DNA from: Pseudoalteromonas rubra
Lineage (GTDB): Bacteria > Pseudomonadota > Gammaproteobacteria > Enterobacterales > Alteromonadaceae
NCBI RefSeq assembly: GCF_005887115.1
Contig: NZ_PNCJ01000014.1
Location: forward strand, 124,001 to 188,000
Reading direction: 5' to 3'
Length of the DNA: 64,000 bases
Shown here: in pieces, positions 9,075 through 17,101 of the stretch
How the letters are laid out: every line of letters begins with the position of its first letter
How positions within the stretch are numbered: position 1 is the first letter of the stretch
The notes under the pieces: model-generated
The model's database searches: none
What the model saw: only the letters and a program-made list of their open reading frames with translations
What the model was told of the DNA's origin: nothing
Program-made: the position numbers and the translations under genes

Positions 9075-10490
9075 TTAATCGACGTGTGCTGACGCCAGCC
9101 AGTGCCGGGTTCGGGTTGTCAGCACGGTGGCGGTCTCTGTCATCAGCAGCTGAGCAATGCTGGCCACATGGCGCTGTTGCCACGGCTCAAGCTCCGTGCC
9201 TTTCACCCATTGATTAAACGCCCCCAACGCCGGTCCGGTATGGACCTGAAAATTGACCCGCTCCTGGGTTGCTCCGGCAAATGCCAGTTTCATCGAGTGA
9301 GCAAAGTACCAACGAAACACGCGGGCCATCTTGTACTTAGGGTCCTGCTCCGCACGCATGACTTCCTCACTGCGTCCTTGCTGATGTAAGTACTGACAGG
9401 TTTCCTGCCAGATTTCAGCAAAGGTCTTTTTAAATACTTTGTCTTCCAGTTGCGCACGCTGCGCTGCGGGGATGGCATCCAGTGACGGATAGTGCTGATA
9501 AAGCTGGTAAAGCTTTTGCGCCCGTGCGGGGAAAAACACGCCTTTTTTAAGTACCTGTACCTTGGCACCGAGTTCAAACATGTCTCCGGCTGGGGCATAG
9601 TCGGTGTCCTGCACATTAATGTCCTGCAACAGGGTTTTCACTGCTGCTGAGGTGTCGGCTTCGACCGTGCATTGGTTAATTGAACCGGTCAGGATAAAGT
9701 CTGCGCCCATCATAAACGCGGCCGCCGCCGAGGCAGGCGTGCCAATGCCCCCGGCCAGACCGACGCGCGGTATAATGTTGAAGGCATGCTCAGCACTGAG
9801 GGTGTCGCGCAACAGTTGCATGACTGGCAGCAGCACCGCCGGCATACCCTGATCGGTATGACCGCCGGAGTCGGCCTCCACACACAGGTCGTCACACATG
9901 GCAATTTGCTTACTCAACTCAGCCTGCTCTACAGTGATTTGCTTATCTGCCAGCAATTGGGCAACGATATTGTCTGGGGCTGGGCTTAAAAACGCCCTGG
10001 CAACTTCCGGGCGCGACACTTTGGCCATCAGCTTGTTGGTTGACACCACCTGGCCCTGCTCATCTCGCACCAGGCCATGCAGGCGATACAGTACCAGCGC
10101 CGGAGTAATACGAATAAAAGCCGCCGCCTCAAGGCAACGCACCTGGCGTTTCAGGCACAGCTCAACCAGCGCTAACTCCTGCTCAGGTTGGGTCAGATTG
10201 CAGACCAGATTCAGGCCAAAGCTTTGCTTCTCTGTGAGCGTGTTTTGTATTTCACTCAGAGCCTGGTCAACGACATCGACAGACAAGCCGCCTGAGCCAA
10301 AAAAGCTCAGCAAGCCAGCCTGTGCCATAGCGATAACCAGCTTTGCCGAGGCAATGCCCCGATACATGCCGCCGCTGGCATAGGCATAGTTAACGCCATA
10401 GTCGCGCCGAAACGATGCGGCGCCCAGCTGTTGCGCTGAAATAGCTGGAAACGGGTTTGGGCTGGTGCCGCCTGAGAAAGTATGAATCAA
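9075..10490 (-). CDS. trans-acting enoyl reductase, PfaD / 2-nitropropane dioxygenase family
   Basis: 471 residues. FMN-dependent TIM-barrel enoyl reductase of the PfaD type, which reduces alpha,beta double bonds in trans on polyketide or polyunsaturated fatty acid synthases. Visible signatures: YAYASGGMYRGIASAKLV near residues 35-52, FFGSGGLS, the VEADSGGHTDQG segment, GGIGTPASAAAAFMMGADFILTGSINQ, and the conserved C-terminal KMARVFRWYF. First gene of the leftward operon. The start is odd: the frame has a TGA stop at 10496-10494, so the only long option is the TTG at 10490, and the next ATG (residue 41) would remove conserved sequence. TTG is therefore the likely start, without a clear Shine-Dalgarno. 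Confidence 0.9.
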   Translation of the reverse strand: MIHTFSGGTSPNPFPAISAQQLGAASFRRDYGVNYAYASGGMYRGIASAKLVIAMAQAGLLSFFGSGGLSVDVVDQALSEIQNTLTEKQSFGLNLVCNLTQPEQELALVELCLKRQVRCLEAAAFIRITPALVLYRLHGLVRDEQGQVVSTNKLMAKVSRPEVARAFLSPAPDNIVAQLLADKQITVEQAELSKQIAMCDDLCVEADSGGHTDQGMPAVLLPVMQLLRDTLSAEHAFNIIPRVGLAGGIGTPASAAAAFMMGADFILTGSINQCTVEADTSAAVKTLLQDINVQDTDYAPAGDMFELGAKVQVLKKGVFFPARAQKLYQLYQHYPSLDAIPAAQRAQLEDKVFKKTFAEIWQETCQYLHQQGRSEEVMRAEQDPKYKMARVFRWYFAHSMKLAFAGATQERVNFQVHTGPALGAFNQWVKGTELEPWQQRHVASIAQLLMTETATVLTTRTRHWLASAHVD

Positions 10491-10598
10491 GAATCAATGC
10501 CCGAGTATGATAATTACACCGAACCGTAATACATAATTATGAAAACATAATGGAGAAGGAGGAGAGGTTGGAGGAGTGGCTATAACGTTGCTCTGATT

Positions 10599-10662
10599 TT
10601 ACCTAGCGTGTGCAGCGCTCTTTGATTCGCCGCTTTAAAAAAGAGCGTACTAGGTTAGGTAA
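10599..10662. repeat. long imperfect inverted repeat between the PKS operon and the Rlo pair
   Basis: Outer arms TTACCTA (10599-10605) and TAGGTAA (10656-10662) flank inner arms CGCTCTTT (10616-10623) and AAAGAGCG (10640-10647), giving a two-part hairpin about 64 bp long. Just to its left is a purine-rich stretch (about 10551-10580). It lies in the divergent promoter region of both operons. It could be a terminator-like structure, a transposon-end remnant or a regulatory hairpin; the sequence does not decide. Confidence 0.55.
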
Positions 10663-10790
10663 GGTTGTGCTAAATCGGGTTAAAAGCTTATATCTGCACT
10701 TTTTTTGCGAAAACTGGCCTAAAAACCTACTTTAGTGGTGGTGTTATGTTAGAGTTGTATTCAATTTTGAGTTATTTAGGTGATTGGAAT

Positions 10791-12065
10791 ATGCTAATCG
10801 ATTTCACCGTGAAGAATTACAGGTCGATTAAAGAGACCCAGACATTTTCTATGGCGAAGAGCTCGAGCTCTGAGTTAGCGGAGACAAATTCTTTTTCTGT
10901 AGAACGGCTAAACCTAGAATTACTGCGTTCTTCTGTAATTTATGGAGCTAATGCTTCCGGTAAGTCAAACCTTATCAAAGCTATTAAATTCCTGAAGGAA
11001 CTGGTCATTTCATCTGCAAAAGAGTCTGGCTATGATGAAGATATTGAAGTTGCTTCTTTTAAGTATGACAAACACGCAAGATCAATGCCTTCTGAATTTG
11101 AATTGACCTTTGTACAAGAGGGAATCAAATATCAGTTTGGAGTGGTTGTTGGTAAAAAAAGAGTAGAAGAAGAGTGGCTTATCGCATATCCAAAAGGACG
11201 TCCCCAGAGATGGTTCACGCGGTTATATGATGAGAGTGCAGATAGGTACTACTATAAGTTTAGCGAGAGTTTTCAAGGCCAAAAAGCAACGTATCAAGCT
11301 ACAACTAGGCATAATGCATTGTTTCTTTCTACGTGTGTACACCTCAATAACAAGCAACTGAAGCCTGTTCATCACTGGTTCAGAGAAAAATTACGCTTGA
11401 GTGGTATTTTTGGCTACAACAACAACTATTCTGCGAAACTTTGTACATCTGAAGATACTAAAAGCCAAGTTTTATCTTTTTTAAACTTTGCAGATATGTC
11501 TATTGACGATATTGAAGTTGAAGAGCGCCCCTTCGATACCGACGATCTGCCACCAATGTTACCAGATGATGTGAAGGCACACTTGGTAAGAGAGCTTAAA
11601 GATCATGTTGACTATGAAGTTAATATTTTGAGGAAAGATTCGGAGGGAAATATGATTCCGATTGATATTTCGGAAGAGTCTGACGGCACACAGAAGCTTT
11701 TTGGATTAGTAGGGCCAGTGATTGATACTTTGGAATCAGGGGTTGTTTTAGTTATTGATGAATTGCACTCAAACCTCCATCCAAAAATGGTTGAATTTTT
11801 GGCGTCTTTGTTCAATAACCCTAATTTGAATAAAAATAATGCTCAACTGATTTTTACAACACATGAAACATCCATTCTGTCTCAAGATATTTTTCGTCGA
11901 GACCAAATTTGGTTTGCTGAAAAATCTAATTTAGCAACAACTCTGTATTCACTTTTAGAATTTTCCCCACGAAAGAGTACCGAAAATATTGAGCTAGGTT
12001 ATTTGTCAGGAAAGTATGGTGCACTGCCATTCATCAATAAATCATTTAAAATCAGGAGCTTCTGA
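10791..12065 (+). CDS. RloA-like AAA ATPase (AbiL/RloAB-type defence pair, ATPase subunit)
   Basis: ABC-type AAA ATPase (AAA_15/AAA_21 group) of 424 residues from ATG 10791. An upstream ATG at 10746 would add 15 residues, but the family starts with MLIDFTVKNYRSIKE. Walker A is GANASGKSNLIKAI, Walker B is VLVIDELHSNLHP, and the switch region is QLIFTTHETSIL. This class acts with small toprim-like nucleases in abortive-infection systems such as RloAB, AbiL and PARIS. It overlaps rloB by one base (TGATG), so the two are co-translated. The gene is visibly more AT-rich than its flanks, a sign of horizontal transfer. Defence function is inferred from the family; the trigger is unknown. Confidence 0.85.
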   Translation: MLIDFTVKNYRSIKETQTFSMAKSSSSELAETNSFSVERLNLELLRSSVIYGANASGKSNLIKAIKFLKELVISSAKESGYDEDIEVASFKYDKHARSMPSEFELTFVQEGIKYQFGVVVGKKRVEEEWLIAYPKGRPQRWFTRLYDESADRYYYKFSESFQGQKATYQATTRHNALFLSTCVHLNNKQLKPVHHWFREKLRLSGIFGYNNNYSAKLCTSEDTKSQVLSFLNFADMSIDDIEVEERPFDTDDLPPMLPDDVKAHLVRELKDHVDYEVNILRKDSEGNMIPIDISEESDGTQKLFGLVGPVIDTLESGVVLVIDELHSNLHPKMVEFLASLFNNPNLNKNNAQLIFTTHETSILSQDIFRRDQIWFAEKSNLATTLYSLLEFSPRKSTENIELGYLSGKYGALPFINKSFKIRSF

Positions 12066-12721
12066 TGGGCTCTGATGACCTATTCAAAAAAAGAAAAAGA
12101 GCTGCTAAAACAAAACACTCTAGGAGAGAAGGGAGGCGATCTGCTTATGAAACTGTACTAATAGTTACTGAGGGGGAAAAGACAGAGCCTTACTATTTTC
12201 AAGAACTAATAGCTGATTATAGGCTTAATTCGGCAAATATAGTTGTTGATGGTTCTTCTAACTCCTCTCCAAGTAGTATATTAAAACATGCAAAATGCTT
12301 AGCCAAGCGAGCCAAAGAGAAAGGGATTCCTTACGATAGAGTTTATTGTGTTTTTGATAAAGACTCACATGCTTGCTATGAAAAGACTGTAGAACAAATT
12401 GGGTCGATCAGGGAATTCTATTGTGTAAGATCAGTCCCCTGTTTTGAATACTGGTTTTTACTTCATTATGACTATAGCACAGCCAGTATAGTTGGTACGG
12501 GAACACAGTCTTGCGGGGATAACGCTGTTAAGGCTTTAAAGCAGTACATACCTGAATACGAGAAAGCAGATATTAGTGTCTACCACCTGATAAAACCACA
12601 TATGCAATTTGCAATCAACAATGCAAAAAGGTCTCTTGCCGAGAGTGAAAGGAATTTTAATGATAACCCTTCTACAAGTGTACACCTTCTCGTGGAATTT
12701 TTGATAAATCTTAAAGGTTGA
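12065..12721 (+). CDS. RloB-family toprim-like nuclease (partner of the RloA-like ATPase)
   Basis: 218 residues matching the RloB family. After a basic N-terminus (KKRKRAAKTKHSRREGRR) comes VLIVTEGEKTEPYYF, with the toprim-type acidic residue in TEGEKTE, then VYCVFDKDSH with the DxD-like metal site, and VPCFEYWFLLHY, a conserved RloB segment. It starts inside the stop codon of the ATPase gene. Members of the pair, such as AbiLii, are proposed effectors that cleave nucleic acid when the ATPase senses infection. Its composition is as AT-rich as that of its partner. Family is fairly certain; substrate is not known. Confidence 0.85.
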   Translation: MGSDDLFKKRKRAAKTKHSRREGRRSAYETVLIVTEGEKTEPYYFQELIADYRLNSANIVVDGSSNSSPSSILKHAKCLAKRAKEKGIPYDRVYCVFDKDSHACYEKTVEQIGSIREFYCVRSVPCFEYWFLLHYDYSTASIVGTGTQSCGDNAVKALKQYIPEYEKADISVYHLIKPHMQFAINNAKRSLAESERNFNDNPSTSVHLLVEFLINLKG

Positions 12722-12886
12722 ATCTTTACTGAAATAACAGTGTTAAACCCAATGGTTAAATGTTAATTTGTTGTGTGTGGCTTGCGGTATTTGCTGTTAG
12801 ATCTCAGCTCGGTAGTAACGCAGTGCCGCATTACTAGGAGCCGTTTTGGCTGCTGAGAAACATTTAATCACTTCAAGGACTAGATC

Positions 12887-14029
12887 ATGACAGTTTTATC
12901 ACGTTTTTTGTTTTTGGCTGCTGTAGTATGCAGTCAGGTAAGTCTGGCCAGTGTTCACCTGGTAGACAACGAATGTAGCGCAGCACTGAGCGCACACAGT
13001 AGCGCACAGAGTGAGTATTCGCTCAGTCAATCTGCATTGGCCCCAGACTCCTCATTACGTTTTCTCGGTTTTGACATTATAGATAAGCAAGGAGAGCCAC
13101 ATCTTCGGGCGCGCTTTGCTGCAAGTGGGCTGGAGTTTGCATTTTTTGATATCTACTCAGGTCAGCACTCTTTGCACTGTGGTATTTTTATCCCCGAGCG
13201 GGTTCAGAGTGAAAGGCAAGCCTGGGCTGCAGATTTGCCCGTGCGTGAGGCGTTGGCTCGTTTGCAAGACAGCAATACGCTGAATATCTGGGTAAATAGC
13301 GATCGACTGATTGAGGGGAAATCGCAGAGCTTTTTAACTGAGCTGTCTTACAGTCGAGCAGCATTGTTGAACTTATTACAACATAATAATGCAGCACGCC
13401 TGCCTTATGCTCTGAAAATGCAGCATCCCAGCGATCTCAATCAGGTTTCAGCTGACAATGATATTGTGTATTGTCTCAACTCACGGTTTGGGAAATGCGA
13501 CTACAGCCACCCAGGCTACAGTGAGCTTGCACACCTGATCTTGCCCATCAAGGGTGAGGTAGTATTGGATGGTTATATCTCCCGCTTGCTGTTCAAAGAA
13601 GATGTGGAGCAAGGCGGACTGAGCGTCGCCGCAACCGATTTTGGCGTCTGGAATTGGGATAACCCGGTTTACGAACTGGGGGCGCTGCGTGGCAATGCCA
13701 AAGCCTTTTTGGCACCGTTTTTTACTTTAAGCTATCAAAGCGCAATGGACTCAGAACAGGTCCAGACCAAAATTGCCTGGGATATTCCTTCGCAATATGG
13801 GGCATTTCTAAATCGCAATACCTATGCCCGCGATTATGAAACTTACTGGCTGATGAACTTTGCGTTTGAACATAACCCGCTTGGCAGCCCTGAGCAGGCA
13901 AAGCAACTTGGCTATGCTGAGGATCACTACCAGCGCCAAACCCAAACCAGCTTTATCGCACTGACTGGCCTGAATGAGGCAAAGCAGGGGGCATTTAAAC
14001 TGGCACCACTAACAGTAACTTATCCTTAA
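12887..14029 (+). CDS. secreted protein of unknown function
   Basis: 380 residues with a clear signal peptide (MTVLSRFLFLAAVVCSQVSLA, cleavage before Ser22) and a good AAGGA ribosome site. The mature part has a few cysteines (NECSAAL, SLHCGIF, YCLNSRFGKCDYSHP) that could pair in the periplasm or outside the cell, and is rich in aromatic residues in the second half (FGVWNWDNPVYELGAL, YETYWLMNFAFEHNP). I recognise no family. It is followed 118 bp later by a secreted murein endopeptidase gene on the same strand, but nothing shows they work together. Confidence 0.75.
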   Translation: MTVLSRFLFLAAVVCSQVSLASVHLVDNECSAALSAHSSAQSEYSLSQSALAPDSSLRFLGFDIIDKQGEPHLRARFAASGLEFAFFDIYSGQHSLHCGIFIPERVQSERQAWAADLPVREALARLQDSNTLNIWVNSDRLIEGKSQSFLTELSYSRAALLNLLQHNNAARLPYALKMQHPSDLNQVSADNDIVYCLNSRFGKCDYSHPGYSELAHLILPIKGEVVLDGYISRLLFKEDVEQGGLSVAATDFGVWNWDNPVYELGALRGNAKAFLAPFFTLSYQSAMDSEQVQTKIAWDIPSQYGAFLNRNTYARDYETYWLMNFAFEHNPLGSPEQAKQLGYAEDHYQRQTQTSFIALTGLNEAKQGAFKLAPLTVTYP

Positions 14030-14147
14030 CCCCCTAAACTGGCTGGGTCTTATTGCACCCAGCCGAGTAGGTATTGCATGCTGACAGCTGCCAGACACCG
14101 CAAATTTTGTCAGCAACTATTCAGCTCTGTGCGGTTACCTTGCCGCA

Positions 14148-14840
14148 ATGACATATCGCAATTTATTACTATTCATTATGCTTGCGCCTGTGCTTGTGAG
14201 CGCTAAAACCAGCACCTGTTATGGTACAACGGCACGAGGTGCGTTGAGCGATGGGGTAGAGCTACCGCATTCGGGGAACAACTTCGAAGGTTATAGCCAG
14301 CTTGCGCGTCTGGCCGGGCGTACCTATGTACATTCAGAGGTGTATGAAATTGTGACAGCCGCCTATCAGGCGCTTGAACAAACGCACCCAGATAAAGTGT
14401 ACAAGTATGCTGAGACAGGTTTTGCCGCAGGCGGACGGTTCAGGCCACATAGAACCCATCGTAATGGTTTATCGGTGGATTTTATGACGCCCGTCATCAA
14501 TAAAGCGGGTGAGTCGGTCCACTTGCCAACACATCCATTCAATAAGTTTGGCTACCTTATCGAATTTGATAAACAGGAGCAGTATGACGGCTTGCGAATA
14601 GACTATGATGCAATGGCGGCGCACATTGTCGCGCTGCACCTGCAGGCAATACGTCGCGGTCATAATATCTGGCGCGTTATTTTCGATCCTAATTTGCAAC
14701 CGAACCTGTTCAGCACGCAGTATGGGGAATATCTGAAAACTCAGATTCAGTTTTCTAAAAAGCCGTCCTGGGTTCGTCATGATGAACATTATCACGTTGA
14801 TTTTGACATACCCTGTGAGCCAATGACTGAAACAGGGTAA
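14148..14840 (+). CDS. secreted murein DD-endopeptidase-like protein (MepA / M74 type)
   Basis: 230 residues with a signal peptide (MTYRNLLLFIMLAPVLVSA). LAS-type zinc metallopeptidase signature: His104-x-x-Gly-x-x-x-Asp111 (HRNGLSVD) and a downstream HYHVDF near residue 215, equal to the HxH ligand motif of penicillin-insensitive murein endopeptidase. It should cleave D-Ala-meso-DAP crosslinks in peptidoglycan in the periplasm. It is shorter than E. coli MepA (274 residues), mostly at the N-terminus, so it is a relative rather than certainly the orthologue. No clear Shine-Dalgarno. Its last codons form one arm of the hairpin at 14821-14857. Confidence 0.78.
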   Translation: MTYRNLLLFIMLAPVLVSAKTSTCYGTTARGALSDGVELPHSGNNFEGYSQLARLAGRTYVHSEVYEIVTAAYQALEQTHPDKVYKYAETGFAAGGRFRPHRTHRNGLSVDFMTPVINKAGESVHLPTHPFNKFGYLIEFDKQEQYDGLRIDYDAMAAHIVALHLQAIRRGHNIWRVIFDPNLQPNLFSTQYGEYLKTQIQFSKKPSWVRHDEHYHVDFDIPCEPMTETG

Positions 14841-14857
14841 CGTGGTTTCAGTCATTG
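14821..14857. terminator. hairpin between convergent genes
   Basis: Perfect 13-bp arms CAATGACTGAAAC (14821-14833) and GTTTCAGTCATTG (14845-14857) around an 11-base loop that contains the stop codon of the endopeptidase gene. No strong T-run follows on either strand, so it is a transcript-end hairpin rather than a textbook intrinsic terminator. It sits between two converging genes and could serve both. Confidence 0.5.
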
Positions 14858-14879
14858 TGTTAAATGTGAAATAAATCTA

Positions 14880-16529
14880 TCAGAAGTCGATTAGTGGCAT
14901 AAAGGTAGCGGATGCCTGCGCAAATGCTTCGGGATCAGCTGCCTTGAGCTGCATGATACCGGCCTCTGACATGACCGCTGGCTGGCCATCAAAAGCATCG
15001 GTCGTACCAAACAGCACCAGGCTTGCCATGGTGGATGCGTCAAAGTTAAGCCCCTGCAAATCTGCGATACAGCTGGTATCTGGCTGGCTCCAGATATCCT
15101 CAATAAAGTTTTGCATGATTGTCGCACCACAGGTGCTGGCGTTTACATTCCTGGTCTGGCTGACAAAAAGTACCCCATGATGCATCCGCGGCAGCTCAAC
15201 ATAACGCTGATTAATGTTAGTAAACGCGTTTTGGATCAGCGGTATATAGGTATGCGGTGTTTGTGGGTCCAGGTCACCATTGAGTACCAGCGTCGGCATA
15301 TAATGGTGCATTGGCTGATAGATATAAGGGTCGCTGTAACGATTGCTCCAGATCTGCTTATCTATGTGTATACGATAGCTCATAAAGTCAGGGTAGCAGG
15401 CAATGGCATCCTGACAATAAGCCAGCTTGGTGTGCAAATCGCGTTGCACATGATTAATTTCGTTGTGGGTAATAAGTTTTGAAACAACCTGCGAAAAGCC
15501 CAAAGGATCTTTGTCCCCAAGTGGTAGCACTTTTTTACCCAGGCCTTTAAAGACAAAATTATGCAGGTTATTCAGGGCCACGACGTCATCGTTGCTACAC
15601 CGGTTCAGGCGATGCAGCGCGGGCAACAATATCTGCTCCACAGAGCGAGATAAGCCGAGGGATGTCAGGATATGTAAAGCCCGGCGGTCAAAGTCCAGTC
15701 CGGGGCAGTGCTGGGCGGTAAAAATATCATTAAGGCGCTGTCTGAGCTGCGACAGCGAACTGAAATTTAACCGTGACTGACAGCTTGTATCAAGCTGGCA
15801 GTAGGCGAGCAAATCATCCAGTGTCGCGTTAAAGTTCTCATCCCACAGGTCATTACCAAATTCGGCGGGTGGCAGCACAGAGTCAAGGATAATGGCCTGA
15901 GCACCGGTTGGGGCAACCTGACTGAACCTTTGTGCCCACAGCGTGCCATAAGAAACGCCATAGACATAGCTGGGCTGCCAGTCTCGCACCTTACTTTTGC
16001 CGATCACATAATCCAGATCCCGTGCTGCTGCTGTGGTATTAAACTCAAACAGACCATCACCCCATTGCTGATGGAGATCATCAAAACAGGTTTGAGCATA
16101 CTGAGCGTAATCGGTGTCAACCGGATTGCCACACGCCAGATGAGTAGACCAGCCAACACCGCGATGTTCCAGTACGTATAGATCATATTGCTCGGTAAAA
16201 GGCGCCAAAGTGGTATTTAATTGCTGAACAAAAAAGCTGCCAGAGCCACCCGGTCCGCCCTGCAGCAACCAAATTTGCCCTTTACTGTTTGCCGACTTTG
16301 CAGGGTATTTAGAGACCAGCACGGAGATTTTTTTACCATCTGGCTCCTGCCAGTTAAGAGGTACGTCGGCCAGCGTACAGGTGTTTTTGCCATCTGCGGA
16401 TTGAAACTGCGGCGGGCACGCACCCCAGTTAAAATCCAGATAGCGGTTAAAGTGTGACTCCGAGAGATCGGCGGCCTGACTGGTACTTGCCAGTGTTAGC
16501 GCACCAAAAGCAATCAATGATACTGTCAT
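14880..16529 (-). CDS. secreted alpha/beta hydrolase, S33 tripeptidyl aminopeptidase-like
   Basis: 549 residues with a signal peptide ending STSQA. Oxyanion loop LLQGGPGGSGS, an EHRGVGWS segment, nucleophile elbow GVSYG, acid in LNGDLDPQTP and histidine in MHHGVLF make a complete catalytic triad of the proline-iminopeptidase/TAP-like family (TAP C-terminal domain). Such secreted enzymes remove N-terminal residues or tripeptides from peptides in the periplasm or medium. Converges with the murein endopeptidase gene. Substrate unknown. Confidence 0.85.
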   Translation of the reverse strand: MTVSLIAFGALTLASTSQAADLSESHFNRYLDFNWGACPPQFQSADGKNTCTLADVPLNWQEPDGKKISVLVSKYPAKSANSKGQIWLLQGGPGGSGSFFVQQLNTTLAPFTEQYDLYVLEHRGVGWSTHLACGNPVDTDYAQYAQTCFDDLHQQWGDGLFEFNTTAAARDLDYVIGKSKVRDWQPSYVYGVSYGTLWAQRFSQVAPTGAQAIILDSVLPPAEFGNDLWDENFNATLDDLLAYCQLDTSCQSRLNFSSLSQLRQRLNDIFTAQHCPGLDFDRRALHILTSLGLSRSVEQILLPALHRLNRCSNDDVVALNNLHNFVFKGLGKKVLPLGDKDPLGFSQVVSKLITHNEINHVQRDLHTKLAYCQDAIACYPDFMSYRIHIDKQIWSNRYSDPYIYQPMHHYMPTLVLNGDLDPQTPHTYIPLIQNAFTNINQRYVELPRMHHGVLFVSQTRNVNASTCGATIMQNFIEDIWSQPDTSCIADLQGLNFDASTMASLVLFGTTDAFDGQPAVMSEAGIMQLKAADPEAFAQASATFMPLIDF

Positions 16530-16914
16530 AGTGTTCCCTGCATGTTGTTAATTTTTTGTGTTAAGAATTCACATTATCTTATTCCCGATTTATTGTGTAT
16601 CGCTTTTTACCTGAAAAAGGTTCAAGTTGATAAACCAGCTGAGTGCGCTTTTTGCTTTATTATCCCGAGCCGAGTTTTGAAAGTGGTAGTCAGCACCATG
16701 GTGTGGTGAGGTTACATGTGGGCCTAAGTTAGCCAGGCCGCAAAACCAATAAAGCGCAACCCGTCAGCGTACAATTATGACGGGTCTTTTTCATCTCCAT
16801 GTTCATCTGGTCTGACCATTTTATTTTCCTTTTTTAAATCATTGAACTTGTATAAAGTTTAGACACTTTGTGGTGGCTTATTTTGTATTACTTTTAGCCG
16901 CAAAGCGCCGATTT
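16530..16914. other. gene-free upstream part of the hydrolase/pdhR intergenic region
   Basis: No protein gene is supported here. It should contain the promoter of the leftward S33 hydrolase. About 230 bp in from that gene lies an intrinsic terminator facing right (16759-16791) with no annotated gene before it, which raises the possibility of a small RNA ending there (roughly 16620-16785). I recognise no known RNA family in it. Confidence 0.35.
16759..16791 (+). terminator. orphan intrinsic terminator
   Basis: Stem ACCCGTCA (16759-16766) / TGACGGGT (16778-16785) with an 11-base loop, followed directly by CTTTTTC. A well-formed rho-independent terminator on the plus strand, yet no plus-strand gene lies between it and the convergent hairpin at 14821, some 1.9 kb away. 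Confidence 0.7.
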
Positions 16915-16943
16915 TTGACAGTTGCGCTTGATTTTGGTAACGT
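16915..16943 (+). promoter_or_regulatory. probable pdhR operon promoter
   Basis: TTGACA (16915-16920), 17-base spacer, TAACGT (16938-16943). The -35 is perfect and the -10 weak. The predicted start near 16950 falls at the edge of the PdhR operator, the arrangement expected of an autoregulated pdhR promoter. Confidence 0.55.
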
Positions 16944-16953
16944 AGTGCACAAA

Positions 16954-16969
16954 TTTGGTATGACCAATT
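16954..16969. promoter_or_regulatory. PdhR operator
   Basis: TTGGTATGACCAA palindrome (16955-16967) with T-rich flanks, agreeing with the known PdhR site AATTGGTnnnACCAATT. It lies about 132 bp before pdhR and just downstream of the predicted -10, so bound PdhR would block initiation until pyruvate releases it. Confidence 0.8.
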
Positions 16970-17101
16970 TACCTTTAGGGTTGGCCTTACCGGATCTGTT
17001 TAAGTAAAGAGTGAGCTGGATCAGCATCTTGCCTGTGTTTATACCGCTGGTGCTTGAAACAGCTGACTTGGGGTTTCACCTATAAACTCGGCGTTTAATC
17101 A

